A stretch of DNA of 26,043 nt from Spirochaetales bacterium (GCA_028723145.1 JAQYFM010000047.1:1-26043), one strand, 5' to 3'. Shown: positions 6,952-14,859, counted from the first letter of the stretch. Notes: generated from the letters alone by a model not told the origin. Program-made: numbers and translations.

Positions 6952-7650
6952 ATGAGCAGGTTATTTATTGCAGACAGTGATCAAAACTTTTTATCCCAAT
7001 CATCATCCTATCTTACACTCTCAGGCTATAGTGTTAATGAGTTTTCTGATCTTGCTTCATTAAGAGATACTTTGAAATCTTTTTTTCCTGATTTAATGCT
7101 CATTGCAAGAACACTATCCGATGGTGATGGTCTAATGTTCTTAAAGCAAATTAGAAGCAAAAAACCAATGCCAATTATTGTAATGGGAATCGATGGAAGT
7201 GAAAGTGAGAGAATACTATCTTTTGAGCTTGGTTGTGATGACTATGTTGAAAAGCCATTGTCATTTAAAGAGTTATCTTTAAGGATTAATGCTCATCTTA
7301 GAAGGATGATTAATACCACTGTAAGAAATGGATTATCTAGTTGGATTTTAGGAAAAGAAACTCTGTCCCTTGATTTATCATCTCATGAAGTATTTTTAGA
7401 TTCAAAAACTATTAAAGTAACTGGTGCAGAGTGGAGAATCCTTAAGGTTCTTAGCATGAACTATGGTAATGTAATTAGTAGAACTCAGTTAATAGATGAG
7501 TGCTTTGAATACACAAGAGAAAGTTACGATAGAATAATTGATACACACATTAAAAACATTAGAGCAAAGATTGGAACTTCTGGGCAAAATTGGATAGAGA
7601 CTGTTAGAGGTTATGGCTATCGCTTTAAAGGTGTTAAGAAGTTGGATTAG
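6952..7650 (+). CDS. OmpR-type regulator with a degenerate receiver domain
   Basis: The protein has 232 residues: a receiver-like domain (about 1-118) and a C-terminal winged helix (about 130-230) for DNA binding. The receiver has lost its chemistry. The aligned phospho-acceptor position, seen as Asp52 in the neighbouring regulator, is Ala52 here. One of the two N-terminal acidic residues is Ala7, and the switch Thr is Gly79; only Lys101 remains. The winged helix is intact, and its recognition region (SYDRIIDTHIKNIRAK) is nearly the same as in the next gene. It therefore probably binds DNA without phosphorylation. No Shine-Dalgarno is present; a weak TGGTAAAAC ends 7 bases before the ATG. It lies upstream of, and is paralogous to, the regulator at 7728. 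Confidence 0.88.
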   Translation: MSRLFIADSDQNFLSQSSSYLTLSGYSVNEFSDLASLRDTLKSFFPDLMLIARTLSDGDGLMFLKQIRSKKPMPIIVMGIDGSESERILSFELGCDDYVEKPLSFKELSLRINAHLRRMINTTVRNGLSSWILGKETLSLDLSSHEVFLDSKTIKVTGAEWRILKVLSMNYGNVISRTQLIDECFEYTRESYDRIIDTHIKNIRAKIGTSGQNWIETVRGYGYRFKGVKKLD

Positions 7651-7692
7651 TGTAATAAAATTGTAGTTTTTATGGATTTAGCTTATCATCTG

Positions 7693-7720
7693 TTGAAATC
7701 TAAAAAACGATGTGTATTAT
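7693..7720 (+). promoter_or_regulatory. Predicted promoter of the second regulator
   Basis: TTGAAA (7693-7698), a 16-base spacer and TATTAT (7715-7720) form a good sigma-70 promoter. It ends 7 bases before the ATG at 7728, so the transcript may start at the A of that ATG. Confidence 0.55.
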
Positions 7721-7727
7721 TAGCTAT

Positions 7728-8420
7728 ATGAAAGAAATATACGTTGTTGAAGATCATGATGTAATTAGAAGTGGTGTAGTTCAATATTTAGAACTAAGTG
7801 GATATAGTGCTAAGGGCTTTGCTTTAATAGGGGAAGCAAGAAAGGCAATAAGCGAAAAACTTCCAGACTTAATTATTCAAGATGTAATGGTGCCTGATGG
7901 TGATGGCTTTATGTTTATTAAGGAGATAAAAAAGGACCATCCTGACCTACCAGTAATATTTCTAACTGCAAGAGTTGATGAATCAGATAGAATTCTTGGC
8001 TTTGAGCTTGGTTGTGATGACTATATTACAAAGCCATTTTCACCAAAAGAACTTGTACTAAGAGTTGCTGCACTATTTAGAAGAGTTGATTCTTCATCTG
8101 TTGAAAAAAGTGATATCTCCACATTCTATGATGAAAACCATACTTTAGTAATTGATTCTCTTCAACATCAACTTTCAATTGATAATGAATTAATAGTACT
8201 CACAGCTGCTGAATGGCGAATTGTATCTTATCTTGCTTCAAATGCTGGTGCTTTAATTACTCGTTCACAAATCCTTGAAGAGTGTTTTGATTACTCATTT
8301 GAGTCATATGAAAGAGTTGTTGATACTCATATTAAGAATATCAGAGCAAAGCTTAAAAATGGTAATTGGATAGAAACTGTAAGAGGATATGGTTATAGAT
8401 TTACAGGTAAGAAGGCTTAA
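7728..8420 (+). CDS. OmpR-family response regulator
   Basis: This is a standard two-component regulator of 230 residues. The receiver has acidic Glu8 and Asp9, phospho-acceptor Asp52 (PDLIIQDVM), Thr80 and Lys102, and the C-terminal winged helix follows. It is expected to be phosphorylated by the sensor kinase three bases downstream and then bind promoter DNA. I chose the ATG at 7728 because the protein then begins MKEIYVVEDHD, as in the family; an ATG at 7710 would add six residues and sits inside the predicted promoter. Neither start has a Shine-Dalgarno. Its targets are unknown. Confidence 0.92.
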   Translation: MKEIYVVEDHDVIRSGVVQYLELSGYSAKGFALIGEARKAISEKLPDLIIQDVMVPDGDGFMFIKEIKKDHPDLPVIFLTARVDESDRILGFELGCDDYITKPFSPKELVLRVAALFRRVDSSSVEKSDISTFYDENHTLVIDSLQHQLSIDNELIVLTAAEWRIVSYLASNAGALITRSQILEECFDYSFESYERVVDTHIKNIRAKLKNGNWIETVRGYGYRFTGKKA

Positions 8421-8423
8421 TAT

Positions 8424-9914
8424 ATGCATAAAGGTCATTTTAGGCACCATTTTCTCAGGCTATTTATCTCAATTTTTTCACTCTCTATTTGCATTATTTT
8501 ACTTCAGCTTTTAATATTTTATGCGTCAAATAGACATGCAATGAATACTTGGCCAAAGTATGCAGCAGGTGAATACATTAATAGTGTTGAAGAAAAAATA
8601 AATACATATACCAATCCAACTCCTGATAAAATGATAAATGCAATCCTAGATTGTTCAAATGATAGAATATCAGGGTTAATTTTTCGTGATGCCAAGGGAC
8701 TTTTTCAAATTATATATGGTTCACTGCCTAATGGTGATAAGGTAAAGGAAAGCATCGATGATAAATCGATGATAAATAGCGAAGTTAAAATACGAAGTCT
8801 TTCATCTGTTGAGGTTAATTCATCTAAAGAAATCACAACAGATGCAGATGTATATGTCTTTAATCTTGATGTAGATAACAATGGTGTTTTCCATTTTTAT
8901 CTCGATGAAGAAGTTGAAAGAGTTACTCAAACATTCTCTGTGCCACAAGAGGTGCAGGCAAGAGATATTGCAGCTTCTGTAATAGTAAAAAGTAATGGAG
9001 TTGTTAAGGGCTATTACGATATTTTAGTAATGACTGCAAGAAAGTATGGACCAACTAGGTATATCCTTGATACCTCTGCTTTAGTGATTCTTATTTTTAT
9101 TCCTATAGCATTAATTATCTCATTAGTTGCTTCTTATGTAATTTCAAAGCGAAATAATAGATCAATTAAGGATATTCAGAATGCTTTAAAGGATTTATCT
9201 GAAAATAAGTTTGATGTAAATATTGGTGAACAAAAGAGTATGGAGCTAAAAGATATAGCTACCTCAATTGTTGATTTAGGTGATAACTTAAGGCGCCACC
9301 AGGATTCAAGAAAGGAGTGGATTAGATCAATAAGCCATGATCTTAATACTCCTCTTGCAAGTATTAATATGCTGCTTGATGCTTCAATTGATGGAATTTT
9401 CCCTCTGAACCAAGATTTACTAAAGAGGATGAAAAAGGAGTGTGATGTTTTAACTTCAAGAATAAGTTCAATTAAGTATTATGCTTACCTTCTTTCTCCA
9501 GATTGTATGCTTAATAAGCAAAAGATTTCAGCTTTTGATTTAATTGATGGTGTTATTAGTAATTTTAAAGATTCCAAGAAGATAGATCTTCACATCAATG
9601 AAAATGATGAAATTGATGTTGATTATACACTTGGCTCAAGAGCGCTTTCTGAAGTAATAAATAATGCACTTCAAAGCGGTAGTGAAATTGTTGATGTTTA
9701 TGTTGATAGAAATGTTATAAAGGTAGTAAACAAAGGTTCTCTACCATCTCCTCTTCCAGACTTCTTTGAGCCATGGGCAAGAGGTGATTTAAGCCGCCAT
9801 GAAGGTGGTTCTGGCCTTGGTCTTCCTATAACAGGCCAAATAATGAACCTCCATGGTGGAAAAGCAGAAATTGCTCAAGAAAATGATAAAGTAGTTGTAA
9901 CTCTTACATTTTAA
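8424..9914 (+). CDS. Membrane sensor histidine kinase
   Basis: This 496-residue kinase probably phosphorylates the regulator encoded just upstream. It has a membrane segment at about 10-34, an extracytoplasmic sensor region of about 180 residues that I do not recognise, and a second membrane segment at about 216-240. A HAMP-like linker and a dimerisation helix follow, with the phospho-accepting His305 in SISHDLNTP. The ATP-binding domain has an N box (EVINNAL, about 410-416) and a G2 box GSGLGL (462-467). The usual Asp of the G1 box is Asn (VVNKG), a variant found in other small-kinase groups. AGAAGG lies 8 bases before the ATG, unlike the regulators upstream. Its stop codon overlaps that of the opposing phosphodiesterase gene (shared TTAA at 9911-9914). 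Confidence 0.92.
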   Translation: MHKGHFRHHFLRLFISIFSLSICIILLQLLIFYASNRHAMNTWPKYAAGEYINSVEEKINTYTNPTPDKMINAILDCSNDRISGLIFRDAKGLFQIIYGSLPNGDKVKESIDDKSMINSEVKIRSLSSVEVNSSKEITTDADVYVFNLDVDNNGVFHFYLDEEVERVTQTFSVPQEVQARDIAASVIVKSNGVVKGYYDILVMTARKYGPTRYILDTSALVILIFIPIALIISLVASYVISKRNNRSIKDIQNALKDLSENKFDVNIGEQKSMELKDIATSIVDLGDNLRRHQDSRKEWIRSISHDLNTPLASINMLLDASIDGIFPLNQDLLKRMKKECDVLTSRISSIKYYAYLLSPDCMLNKQKISAFDLIDGVISNFKDSKKIDLHINENDEIDVDYTLGSRALSEVINNALQSGSEIVDVYVDRNVIKVVNKGSLPSPLPDFFEPWARGDLSRHEGGSGLGLPITGQIMNLHGGKAEIAQENDKVVVTLTF

Positions 9915-10450
9915 AGTGTAAGAGCCATCATCTCCTTTTCATTGCTTAACTCTAATACTGATAATTTTCTATTTTCATAGATTCCAAAAGATGGCTTAAA
10001 TCCCCCTTTTGGAATTGAAGTAGATCCTGGGTTAAAAAAAACAATATCATCCTTTTTATGACAAACAGGTATATGAGTATGTCCATAAAGCATGATTTTA
10101 GCTCCTGGGACAGGATTTGCTTCATTATATATGTGGCCATGTGTTAAAGTTAGTTTTAATCCATCTACAAATACTTCTGAAGTTGTACTCATAACAGGAA
10201 ATGATAAAACCATTTGATCTACTTCAGCTTCACAATTTCCTCTTACAGCCAATATACTATCTTTATAATTATTTAAAATTGGGATAACTCCTTTTGGGTT
10301 GTAGGAAGGTGGAAGATCATTTCTTGGACCATGATATAGTAAGTCTCCAAGAAGTAATATGAAATCAGGATTATGCTTCTTAATAAGTTCATCAACTCTT
10401 GAACAAGCATTTAAACTACCGTGAATATCTGAAAAAATTAGTGCTTTCAT
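9911..10450 (-). CDS. YfcE/MJ0936-type metallophosphoesterase
   Basis: This is a small calcineurin-like phosphodiesterase of 179 residues, close to the family length of about 180. The two-metal site motifs are all present: SDIHGS (Asp8, His10), LLGDL (Asp36), RGNCE, LTHGH and GHTH. Family members cleave phosphodiester bonds in vitro; the natural substrate is usually unknown. The ATG at 10450 gives the normal N-terminus (MKALIFSDIHG); an in-frame TTG at 10486 would add 12 unlikely residues. No Shine-Dalgarno is present, but a promoter-like pair ends 7 bases before the ATG. It converges on the sensor kinase gene, with four bases shared between the two stop codons. Confidence 0.9.
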   Translation of the reverse strand: MKALIFSDIHGSLNACSRVDELIKKHNPDFILLLGDLLYHGPRNDLPPSYNPKGVIPILNNYKDSILAVRGNCEAEVDQMVLSFPVMSTTSEVFVDGLKLTLTHGHIYNEANPVPGAKIMLYGHTHIPVCHKKDDIVFFNPGSTSIPKGGFKPSFGIYENRKLSVLELSNEKEMMALTL

Positions 10451-10457
10451 AACCAAG

Positions 10458-10486
10458 ACTTTATCTTCATTACTCGTTAATATCAA
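10458..10486 (-). promoter_or_regulatory. Predicted promoter of the phosphodiesterase gene
   Basis: On the minus strand TTGATA (10486-10481) is followed after 17 bases by TAAAGT (10463-10458) and, 7 bases later, by the ATG. The spacing suits a leaderless transcript. The -10 box matches only four of six consensus bases. Confidence 0.4.
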
Positions 10487-10512
10487 GCAAAAACATAAAA
10501 GCTACATACTGA

Positions 10513-10540
10513 TTTGATTTTAGTTCATATTCTTTATAAA
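10513..10540 (+). promoter_or_regulatory. Candidate promoter of the outer-membrane protein gene
   Basis: TTTGAT (10513-10518), 16 bases and TATAAA (10535-10540) resemble a sigma-70 promoter. It would give a leader of about 105 bases. Other pairings in this AT-rich gap are possible. Confidence 0.3.
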
Positions 10541-10650
10541 ACACATATTTAAACATAATCAAAACAGAATTGAGATAAATAAAGACCATACTAGCCTCAC
10601 ATATACATGAGACGATTTTTACAAAATTCTAAAAAAACGGAGTATGGAAA

Positions 10651-11667
10651 ATGAAAAAAACAATCTCAATTCTACTCGTAGTTCTTCTTGTATCAGCTTG
10701 CCTGTTTGCAGCTGTCTCTTTAACTGGTGAATTAGGCTTTGGTTATAAGGTTAAGTTCGATGGTACAGTTGAAAATCAGGATTACTTAAATCTTGGTTCA
10801 ACATATGGTGGTAGATTCAAAATTAAACTTGGTTCAGATTATGTAAATGGCGAACTTAGAATGGATGCAATAACTGTAGAGGATGGAAAATTTACTACAG
10901 GTGTTAGACAGCCAATTAATGGTTATGCAACAGTAAAAGCATCAAAACTAGTTGCTGATGTATTTGAAGTAAGCCTTCCAGTTGGTGTTGAACTTTATGT
11001 TGGTAACCAGAGTTTCTCAGCAAGCTATAACTGGGCTTACTTAGATCCTCAGGGCAATGAAAAAAAGATTAGCTTGAACGCAAGTCGTTCTTCAATGCCT
11101 CTTGGTGTAGCAGTTTCATATGATAAATATGTAACAGCTAAGGCTTGGGGTTCTATTGTTGATGGTGATAAGAAAGGCCTCTTAGAAGCACAGATTGCTC
11201 CAATTGATGGTGTTAAGGCAATGATTGCTTATGGTGTTAACCAGAAAGCTGATAAGGATAATTTCCAGGTTGCAGCATTAGTTGATGTAAAGACTCTTGC
11301 AGACCTCGATTTCAACTTAGCTGCTTCTGCACAGGTTATTGCAAATACTGATGATTTTGCAAAGGCTACATACTTTGCAGCAGTTAAAGGTGGCTATGAA
11401 AACATTGGTGGTTATGCTGAATACATTAATGCTGCTGGTGTTAACAACCTTTATGCAGGTGCATCATATGGTATTGCAAGCGATAAGGCTCCAACAACTC
11501 TCAGTGCTGGTGTAGGCATTACTAAAGATTTTTCTAAAGTAGGTGCTTCAATTGGTGCAGATACTCAGATTAAGAATATTGAACTTAATGTTAAGCTCGG
11601 TTGTGATGATTTTTCTGATTTTGCTAAAAATGGATATGTTAGATTTGCTTCTTATGTAACTTTCTAA
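10651..11667 (+). CDS. Outer-membrane beta-barrel protein (porin-like)
   Basis: The 338-residue protein begins with a signal peptide of about 20 residues ending CLFA, followed by many short alternating hydrophobic and polar stretches rich in Gly, Tyr, Asp and Lys, typical of a beta-barrel. It ends in YVTF. A terminal Phe is the usual outer-membrane assembly signal. I infer a spirochaete-type porin or major surface barrel; no specific substrate can be named. GGAG precedes the ATG by 8 bases. All Gln codons I checked are CAG, unlike nearby regulatory genes, suggesting high expression. It is a single-gene unit with a strong terminator at 11706-11741. Confidence 0.75.
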   Translation: MKKTISILLVVLLVSACLFAAVSLTGELGFGYKVKFDGTVENQDYLNLGSTYGGRFKIKLGSDYVNGELRMDAITVEDGKFTTGVRQPINGYATVKASKLVADVFEVSLPVGVELYVGNQSFSASYNWAYLDPQGNEKKISLNASRSSMPLGVAVSYDKYVTAKAWGSIVDGDKKGLLEAQIAPIDGVKAMIAYGVNQKADKDNFQVAALVDVKTLADLDFNLAASAQVIANTDDFAKATYFAAVKGGYENIGGYAEYINAAGVNNLYAGASYGIASDKAPTTLSAGVGITKDFSKVGASIGADTQIKNIELNVKLGCDDFSDFAKNGYVRFASYVTF

Positions 11668-11705
11668 TTTAGTCTCCATATTTTCGGGAGAAAATTCCAT
11701 TATAC

Positions 11706-11741
11706 AAAAGGTACTTTAAGAGTTTCTTGGAGTACCTTTTT
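11706..11741 (+). terminator. Intrinsic terminator after the outer-membrane protein
   Basis: AAAAGGTACT (11706-11715) pairs perfectly with AGTACCTTTT (11731-11740) around a 15-base loop and runs into TTTTT. Confidence 0.85.
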
Positions 11742-11743
11742 CA

Positions 11744-11771
11744 TTGACAAGGAGCTTTTGTTGTTTATCAT
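11744..11771 (+). promoter_or_regulatory. Promoter of the ribokinase-esterase operon
   Basis: A perfect TTGACA (11744-11749), a 16-base spacer and TATCAT (11766-11771) form a sigma-70 promoter immediately after the preceding terminator. AGAGG follows, just before the ATG at 11789, so the leader would be very short. Confidence 0.6.
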
Positions 11772-11788
11772 TTTTATAGAGGTTTAAT

Positions 11789-12685
11789 ATGAAGGTTCTT
11801 TGTTACGGCTCAATAAATATAGATTTAACATATAGCGTAGAGCACATTGTTAAGGAAGGAGAAACTCTTTCATCTTTATCTTTAAAAAAGAGTGCAGGAG
11901 GAAAGGGCGCTAATCAATGTGCAGCTTTGGCAAAAGCTGGATTAAAGACTTTCCATGCGGGAAAAATAGGTGAGGATGGTGTCTTTATTTTAAAAAAGTT
12001 AGAAAGCTTTGGCGTTGATACTTCCAATGTAAGTATTACAAATAAACAAACAGGACATGCCATAATACAAGTTGATAAAAATGCTCAAAACTCAATTATA
12101 CTATTTCCTGGAGAAAATAAAGCTATTGAGAAAGTAGAAATAGATAGTGTACTTTCCAACTTCTCTGCAGGTGATTGGATTGTATTACAAAATGAGATTA
12201 ATGAGTTAAAATATATTATTGATAAAGCGTATGATAAAGATATTAATATTTGTTTTAACCCAGCACCGTTTGATAGGTCTATTTTAGATTTACCACTTGA
12301 AAAGGTAAGTTTACTAGTTGTTAATGAAATTGAAGGTGCTGCATTAGCAGGTATTGATTCAAGCTTTGAAGAAGTATTAAAGACAATTAAACAGCGTTAT
12401 CCTAAATGTAACATCTTATTAACACTTGGTTCTGATGGCTCTTTATATTATGGAAATAATGAAGTAGTTAGTCAAAATTGTTTTAAGGTAAAGGCTGTTG
12501 ATACAACTGCTGCAGGAGATACATTTATTGGTTATTTTTTAGCCTCAATAACAGATGGCTTTGATATAAAAGATGCTTTAGAAATAGCAAGTGCAGCTTC
12601 TGCAATTACAGTATCTCGAAATGGTGCTATGGATAGTATTCCTTATAAAGAGGAAGTAGTAGAGTTTTTAAAGGATAGAAAATAA
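11789..12685 (+). CDS. Ribokinase-like PfkB-family sugar kinase
   Basis: This 298-residue kinase transfers phosphate from ATP to a sugar, most likely ribose or a related pentose. The N-terminal substrate motif reads GSINIDL, then GGKGANQ at 37-43. The C-terminal signature DTTAAGDTF (238-246) holds the catalytic base Asp244. The Ala-Ala-Gly-Asp form is typical of true ribokinases, which favours that group over fructokinases. AGAGG precedes the ATG. It is followed after one base by an esterase-like gene, so the two form an operon, perhaps handling an esterified or nucleoside-derived sugar; that link is inference. No rbs transporter is adjacent. Confidence 0.85.
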   Translation: MKVLCYGSINIDLTYSVEHIVKEGETLSSLSLKKSAGGKGANQCAALAKAGLKTFHAGKIGEDGVFILKKLESFGVDTSNVSITNKQTGHAIIQVDKNAQNSIILFPGENKAIEKVEIDSVLSNFSAGDWIVLQNEINELKYIIDKAYDKDINICFNPAPFDRSILDLPLEKVSLLVVNEIEGAALAGIDSSFEEVLKTIKQRYPKCNILLTLGSDGSLYYGNNEVVSQNCFKVKAVDTTAAGDTFIGYFLASITDGFDIKDALEIASAASAITVSRNGAMDSIPYKEEVVEFLKDRK

Positions 12686-12686
12686 A

Positions 12687-13457
12687 ATGAAGACAGTTGA
12701 GTTTGAAGTTGGAAAGAATAATAGAAAAGTTATTGGCTTTTTACACTCTGATTTAAATGAGTATTGTCAAAGCGTAGAAAAAAGACCTGCAATAATTATT
12801 TGCCCAGGAGGTGGGTATGTGCATCTATCCCCAAGAGAGGCAGAGCCGGTTGGTTTTAAATTTTTTTCTAAGGGTTTTAATGTATTTATTCTTTATTATT
12901 CAATTGGTGAGTTAATTAAAAATTATAGTCCTGTAAAGGAACTGGCAGAGTGTGTTGAAAGGGTAAAAAACAATGCTTTAGAGTGGCAACTTGATAAAGA
13001 TAACATTTCTGTTTTAGGTTTTTCAGCAGGAGGACACTTAGTTGCATCACTTGCTACTATGTGGAATAAAGAAATTTGTTCTCCGTTTGATTGTAGAGTA
13101 AAGTCCGTAATTCTTGCTTATCCAGTTATTCTTGATGGTGAGTTTGCTCATAAGGGCTCTATTGATAACATTTGCCAAGATGGGCATGAGAGAGATTTTT
13201 ATTCTCTAGAAAAGAGAGTTGATAAAGACACTATTCCTTGTTTTATTTTCCATAGTGCTGATGATCCTACTGTTCCAGTTGAAAATTCACTTCTTTATAT
13301 GATGGCTTTAAAGCAAAATCACATTCCATTTACCGGTCATATTTTCCAATCTGGTGGACATGGTTGGAGTACTGCAACAAGAGAGGTTGGCTCTTATATT
13401 TTAGAAAATCAATGCTGGATTGATATGGTACTAAATTATTTAGATTATAGTGAATAG
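12687..13457 (+). CDS. Alpha/beta hydrolase, acetyl-esterase-like
   Basis: This is a cytoplasmic hydrolase of 256 residues with the alpha/beta fold. An oxyanion-hole CPGGGY lies at 39-44, the nucleophile Ser113 is in GFSAGG, the acid is Asp192 or Asp193 in ADDPTVP, and the catalytic base is His225 in GGHGWS. It has no signal peptide. The closest familiar group is the BD-FAE/acetyl-esterase type that removes acyl groups from sugars or xylan fragments. The substrate cannot be fixed from sequence. It follows the sugar kinase by one base, which suits removal of an acyl group from a sugar before phosphorylation (inference). Confidence 0.82.
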   Translation: MKTVEFEVGKNNRKVIGFLHSDLNEYCQSVEKRPAIIICPGGGYVHLSPREAEPVGFKFFSKGFNVFILYYSIGELIKNYSPVKELAECVERVKNNALEWQLDKDNISVLGFSAGGHLVASLATMWNKEICSPFDCRVKSVILAYPVILDGEFAHKGSIDNICQDGHERDFYSLEKRVDKDTIPCFIFHSADDPTVPVENSLLYMMALKQNHIPFTGHIFQSGGHGWSTATREVGSYILENQCWIDMVLNYLDYSE

Positions 13458-13553
13458 TCCATTTTGTATTAGATAATTATTTACCTATTAATAAAAAGAA
13501 TATAGATTTCTTAAAAAAATGATAAAATAGGGAGTTTTTCTATTGTATGATTA

Positions 13554-13582
13554 TTGCATAAATATGCTATTTTGTGTATAAA
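13554..13582 (+). promoter_or_regulatory. Promoter of the liv operon
   Basis: TTGCAT (13554-13559), a 17-base spacer and TATAAA (13577-13582) form a good sigma-70 promoter, with a leader of about 36 bases. A dyad, GCATA-AA-TATGC (13556-13567), overlaps the -35 box and spacer and could be a regulator site. Confidence 0.58.
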
Positions 13583-13624
13583 GTTTCTTAATCACGGAAA
13601 ATATCCTTATTTTGGAGGTTTAAT

Positions 13625-14785
13625 ATGAAATCTTTTAAGAAAGTTGCTCTAGTAGTTGCTCTTATTGCTATGAGTACTTGTTTGTTTGCAGGTGGTTCTT
13701 CTGAAAGTACATCTAGCTACAAAATTGGCTTTATTGGTCCTATGACTGGTGATAATGCTAACTACGGTATTCTTTGTTCTCAGTCTGTTAAGCTTGCTGT
13801 AGACCAGGCTAATGCTAAGGGTGGTATTAATGGTACTCAGATTGAATTAATTATTGAAGATAGTGAAGGTACCCAGGAAAAAGGTATGGCTGCTATTGAA
13901 AAGCTTTCTTCAACAGATAAGATTTCATGCTTAGTTGGTCCAGTATTCACAGGTGTATCCTTTGCAGTTGGTGAACGCTGTCAGTCAGAGGGTATCCCAA
14001 TGATGAGCCCTTCAGCAACACACAAAGATATCACAGCTATTGGTGACTATGTATTCAGAACTGTAGTATCTGATGGTCTCCAGGGTGAAGTTGCAGGTCA
14101 CTACTTCTATGAAGTACTTGGTTATAGAAACATTGGTTGTCTCTACATCAAGAACGACTATTCTCAGGGACTTTATGAAGGTATGAAGGCTGCTTTTGAA
14201 TCTTGCGGTGGTAAGGTTAGCGCAGTTGAAACAGCTCAGCTCGGTGATAAGGACTTCAAGACACAGCTTACAAAGCTTAAGGCAGCTAATGTAGAAGCTA
14301 TCTACATTCCTAACTATACAGTAGAAATGGCTCAGCAGCTCGAACAGGCAGCTCAGGTTGGTTTAAACGTTCCATTCCTTTCATGTGATGGTTTCTCAAA
14401 CCCTGAGATTTATCAGCTTGCTGGTGACTATACAAATGGCGTTGTTTACATTGCTCCAACACAGGTTGAAGAGAGTGATGCTTACAAGCAGTTTGTTGCA
14501 GACTACACAGCAGCATATGGTGTTGCTCCAGATTCATTCGCAACTAACGCTTTCGATGCTACAAACATCTACATCCAGGTTATGAAGGAAGTAGGTTCTG
14601 ATAGAACAGCTATTAGAAATGGTGTTGCAGCTATTAAAGATTACCAGGGTGTTACAGGTACTGTAAACTTTGCAGAAAATGGTGACTTAGTTGCATATCA
14701 GGGCGTTTACCGTGTAGAAAACCAGACACCTATCTATATTGGTGCATACACTGTTGACGGCGGCAAGCTTATTGAAGTTAAATAA
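13625..14785 (+). CDS. livK: Branched-chain amino acid ABC transporter, binding protein
   Basis: This is the periplasmic binding protein of a LIV-type importer, expected to capture Leu, Ile, Val or related compounds. The 386 residues begin with a signal peptide, probably cut after CLFA before GGSSES. The mature part follows the family pattern: a start reading YKIGFIGPMTG, then SVKLAVDQANAKGG and a typical two-lobe layout. A lipoprotein form using the Cys in STC is possible but the lipobox is poor. GGAGG precedes the ATG. Essentially all Gln codons are CAG and many codons end in C, a sign of high expression. It is the first gene of livKHMGF, with a hairpin between it and livH. Confidence 0.93.
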   Translation: MKSFKKVALVVALIAMSTCLFAGGSSESTSSYKIGFIGPMTGDNANYGILCSQSVKLAVDQANAKGGINGTQIELIIEDSEGTQEKGMAAIEKLSSTDKISCLVGPVFTGVSFAVGERCQSEGIPMMSPSATHKDITAIGDYVFRTVVSDGLQGEVAGHYFYEVLGYRNIGCLYIKNDYSQGLYEGMKAAFESCGGKVSAVETAQLGDKDFKTQLTKLKAANVEAIYIPNYTVEMAQQLEQAAQVGLNVPFLSCDGFSNPEIYQLAGDYTNGVVYIAPTQVEESDAYKQFVADYTAAYGVAPDSFATNAFDATNIYIQVMKEVGSDRTAIRNGVAAIKDYQGVTGTVNFAENGDLVAYQGVYRVENQTPIYIGAYTVDGGKLIEVK

Positions 14786-14808
14786 GCACTTAGTGTTTTA
14801 ATTGAAAC

Positions 14809-14846
14809 TCATCCCTTGGCGCGTTCAAGGGATGAATACTTTTTAT
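14809..14846 (+). terminator. Hairpin between livK and livH (partial terminator)
   Basis: TCATCCCTTG (14809-14818) and CAAGGGATGA (14826-14835) form a perfect 10-bp stem with a 7-base loop, followed by ATACTTTTTATT. It sits inside the operon, so it probably reduces read-through or protects the livK message, keeping binding protein in excess over permease. Confidence 0.75.
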
Positions 14847-14859
14847 TAAGGAGCTGACT

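Noticed and set aside
8424..9914. Sensor kinase inactive because of Asn in the G1 box
   Set aside because: His305, the N box and the GSGLGL loop are intact, and Asn at this place occurs in other small kinases, so inactivity is not supported.
10451..10486. Longer N-terminus of the phosphodiesterase from TTG 10486
   Set aside because: The family begins directly with MKALIFSDIHG, and the extra 12 codons overlap the predicted promoter.
11789..12685. Damaged PfkB signature (DTTAAGD instead of DTTGAGD)
   Set aside because: The Ala-Ala-Gly-Asp form is normal in ribokinases, so it supports the assignment rather than showing a defect.
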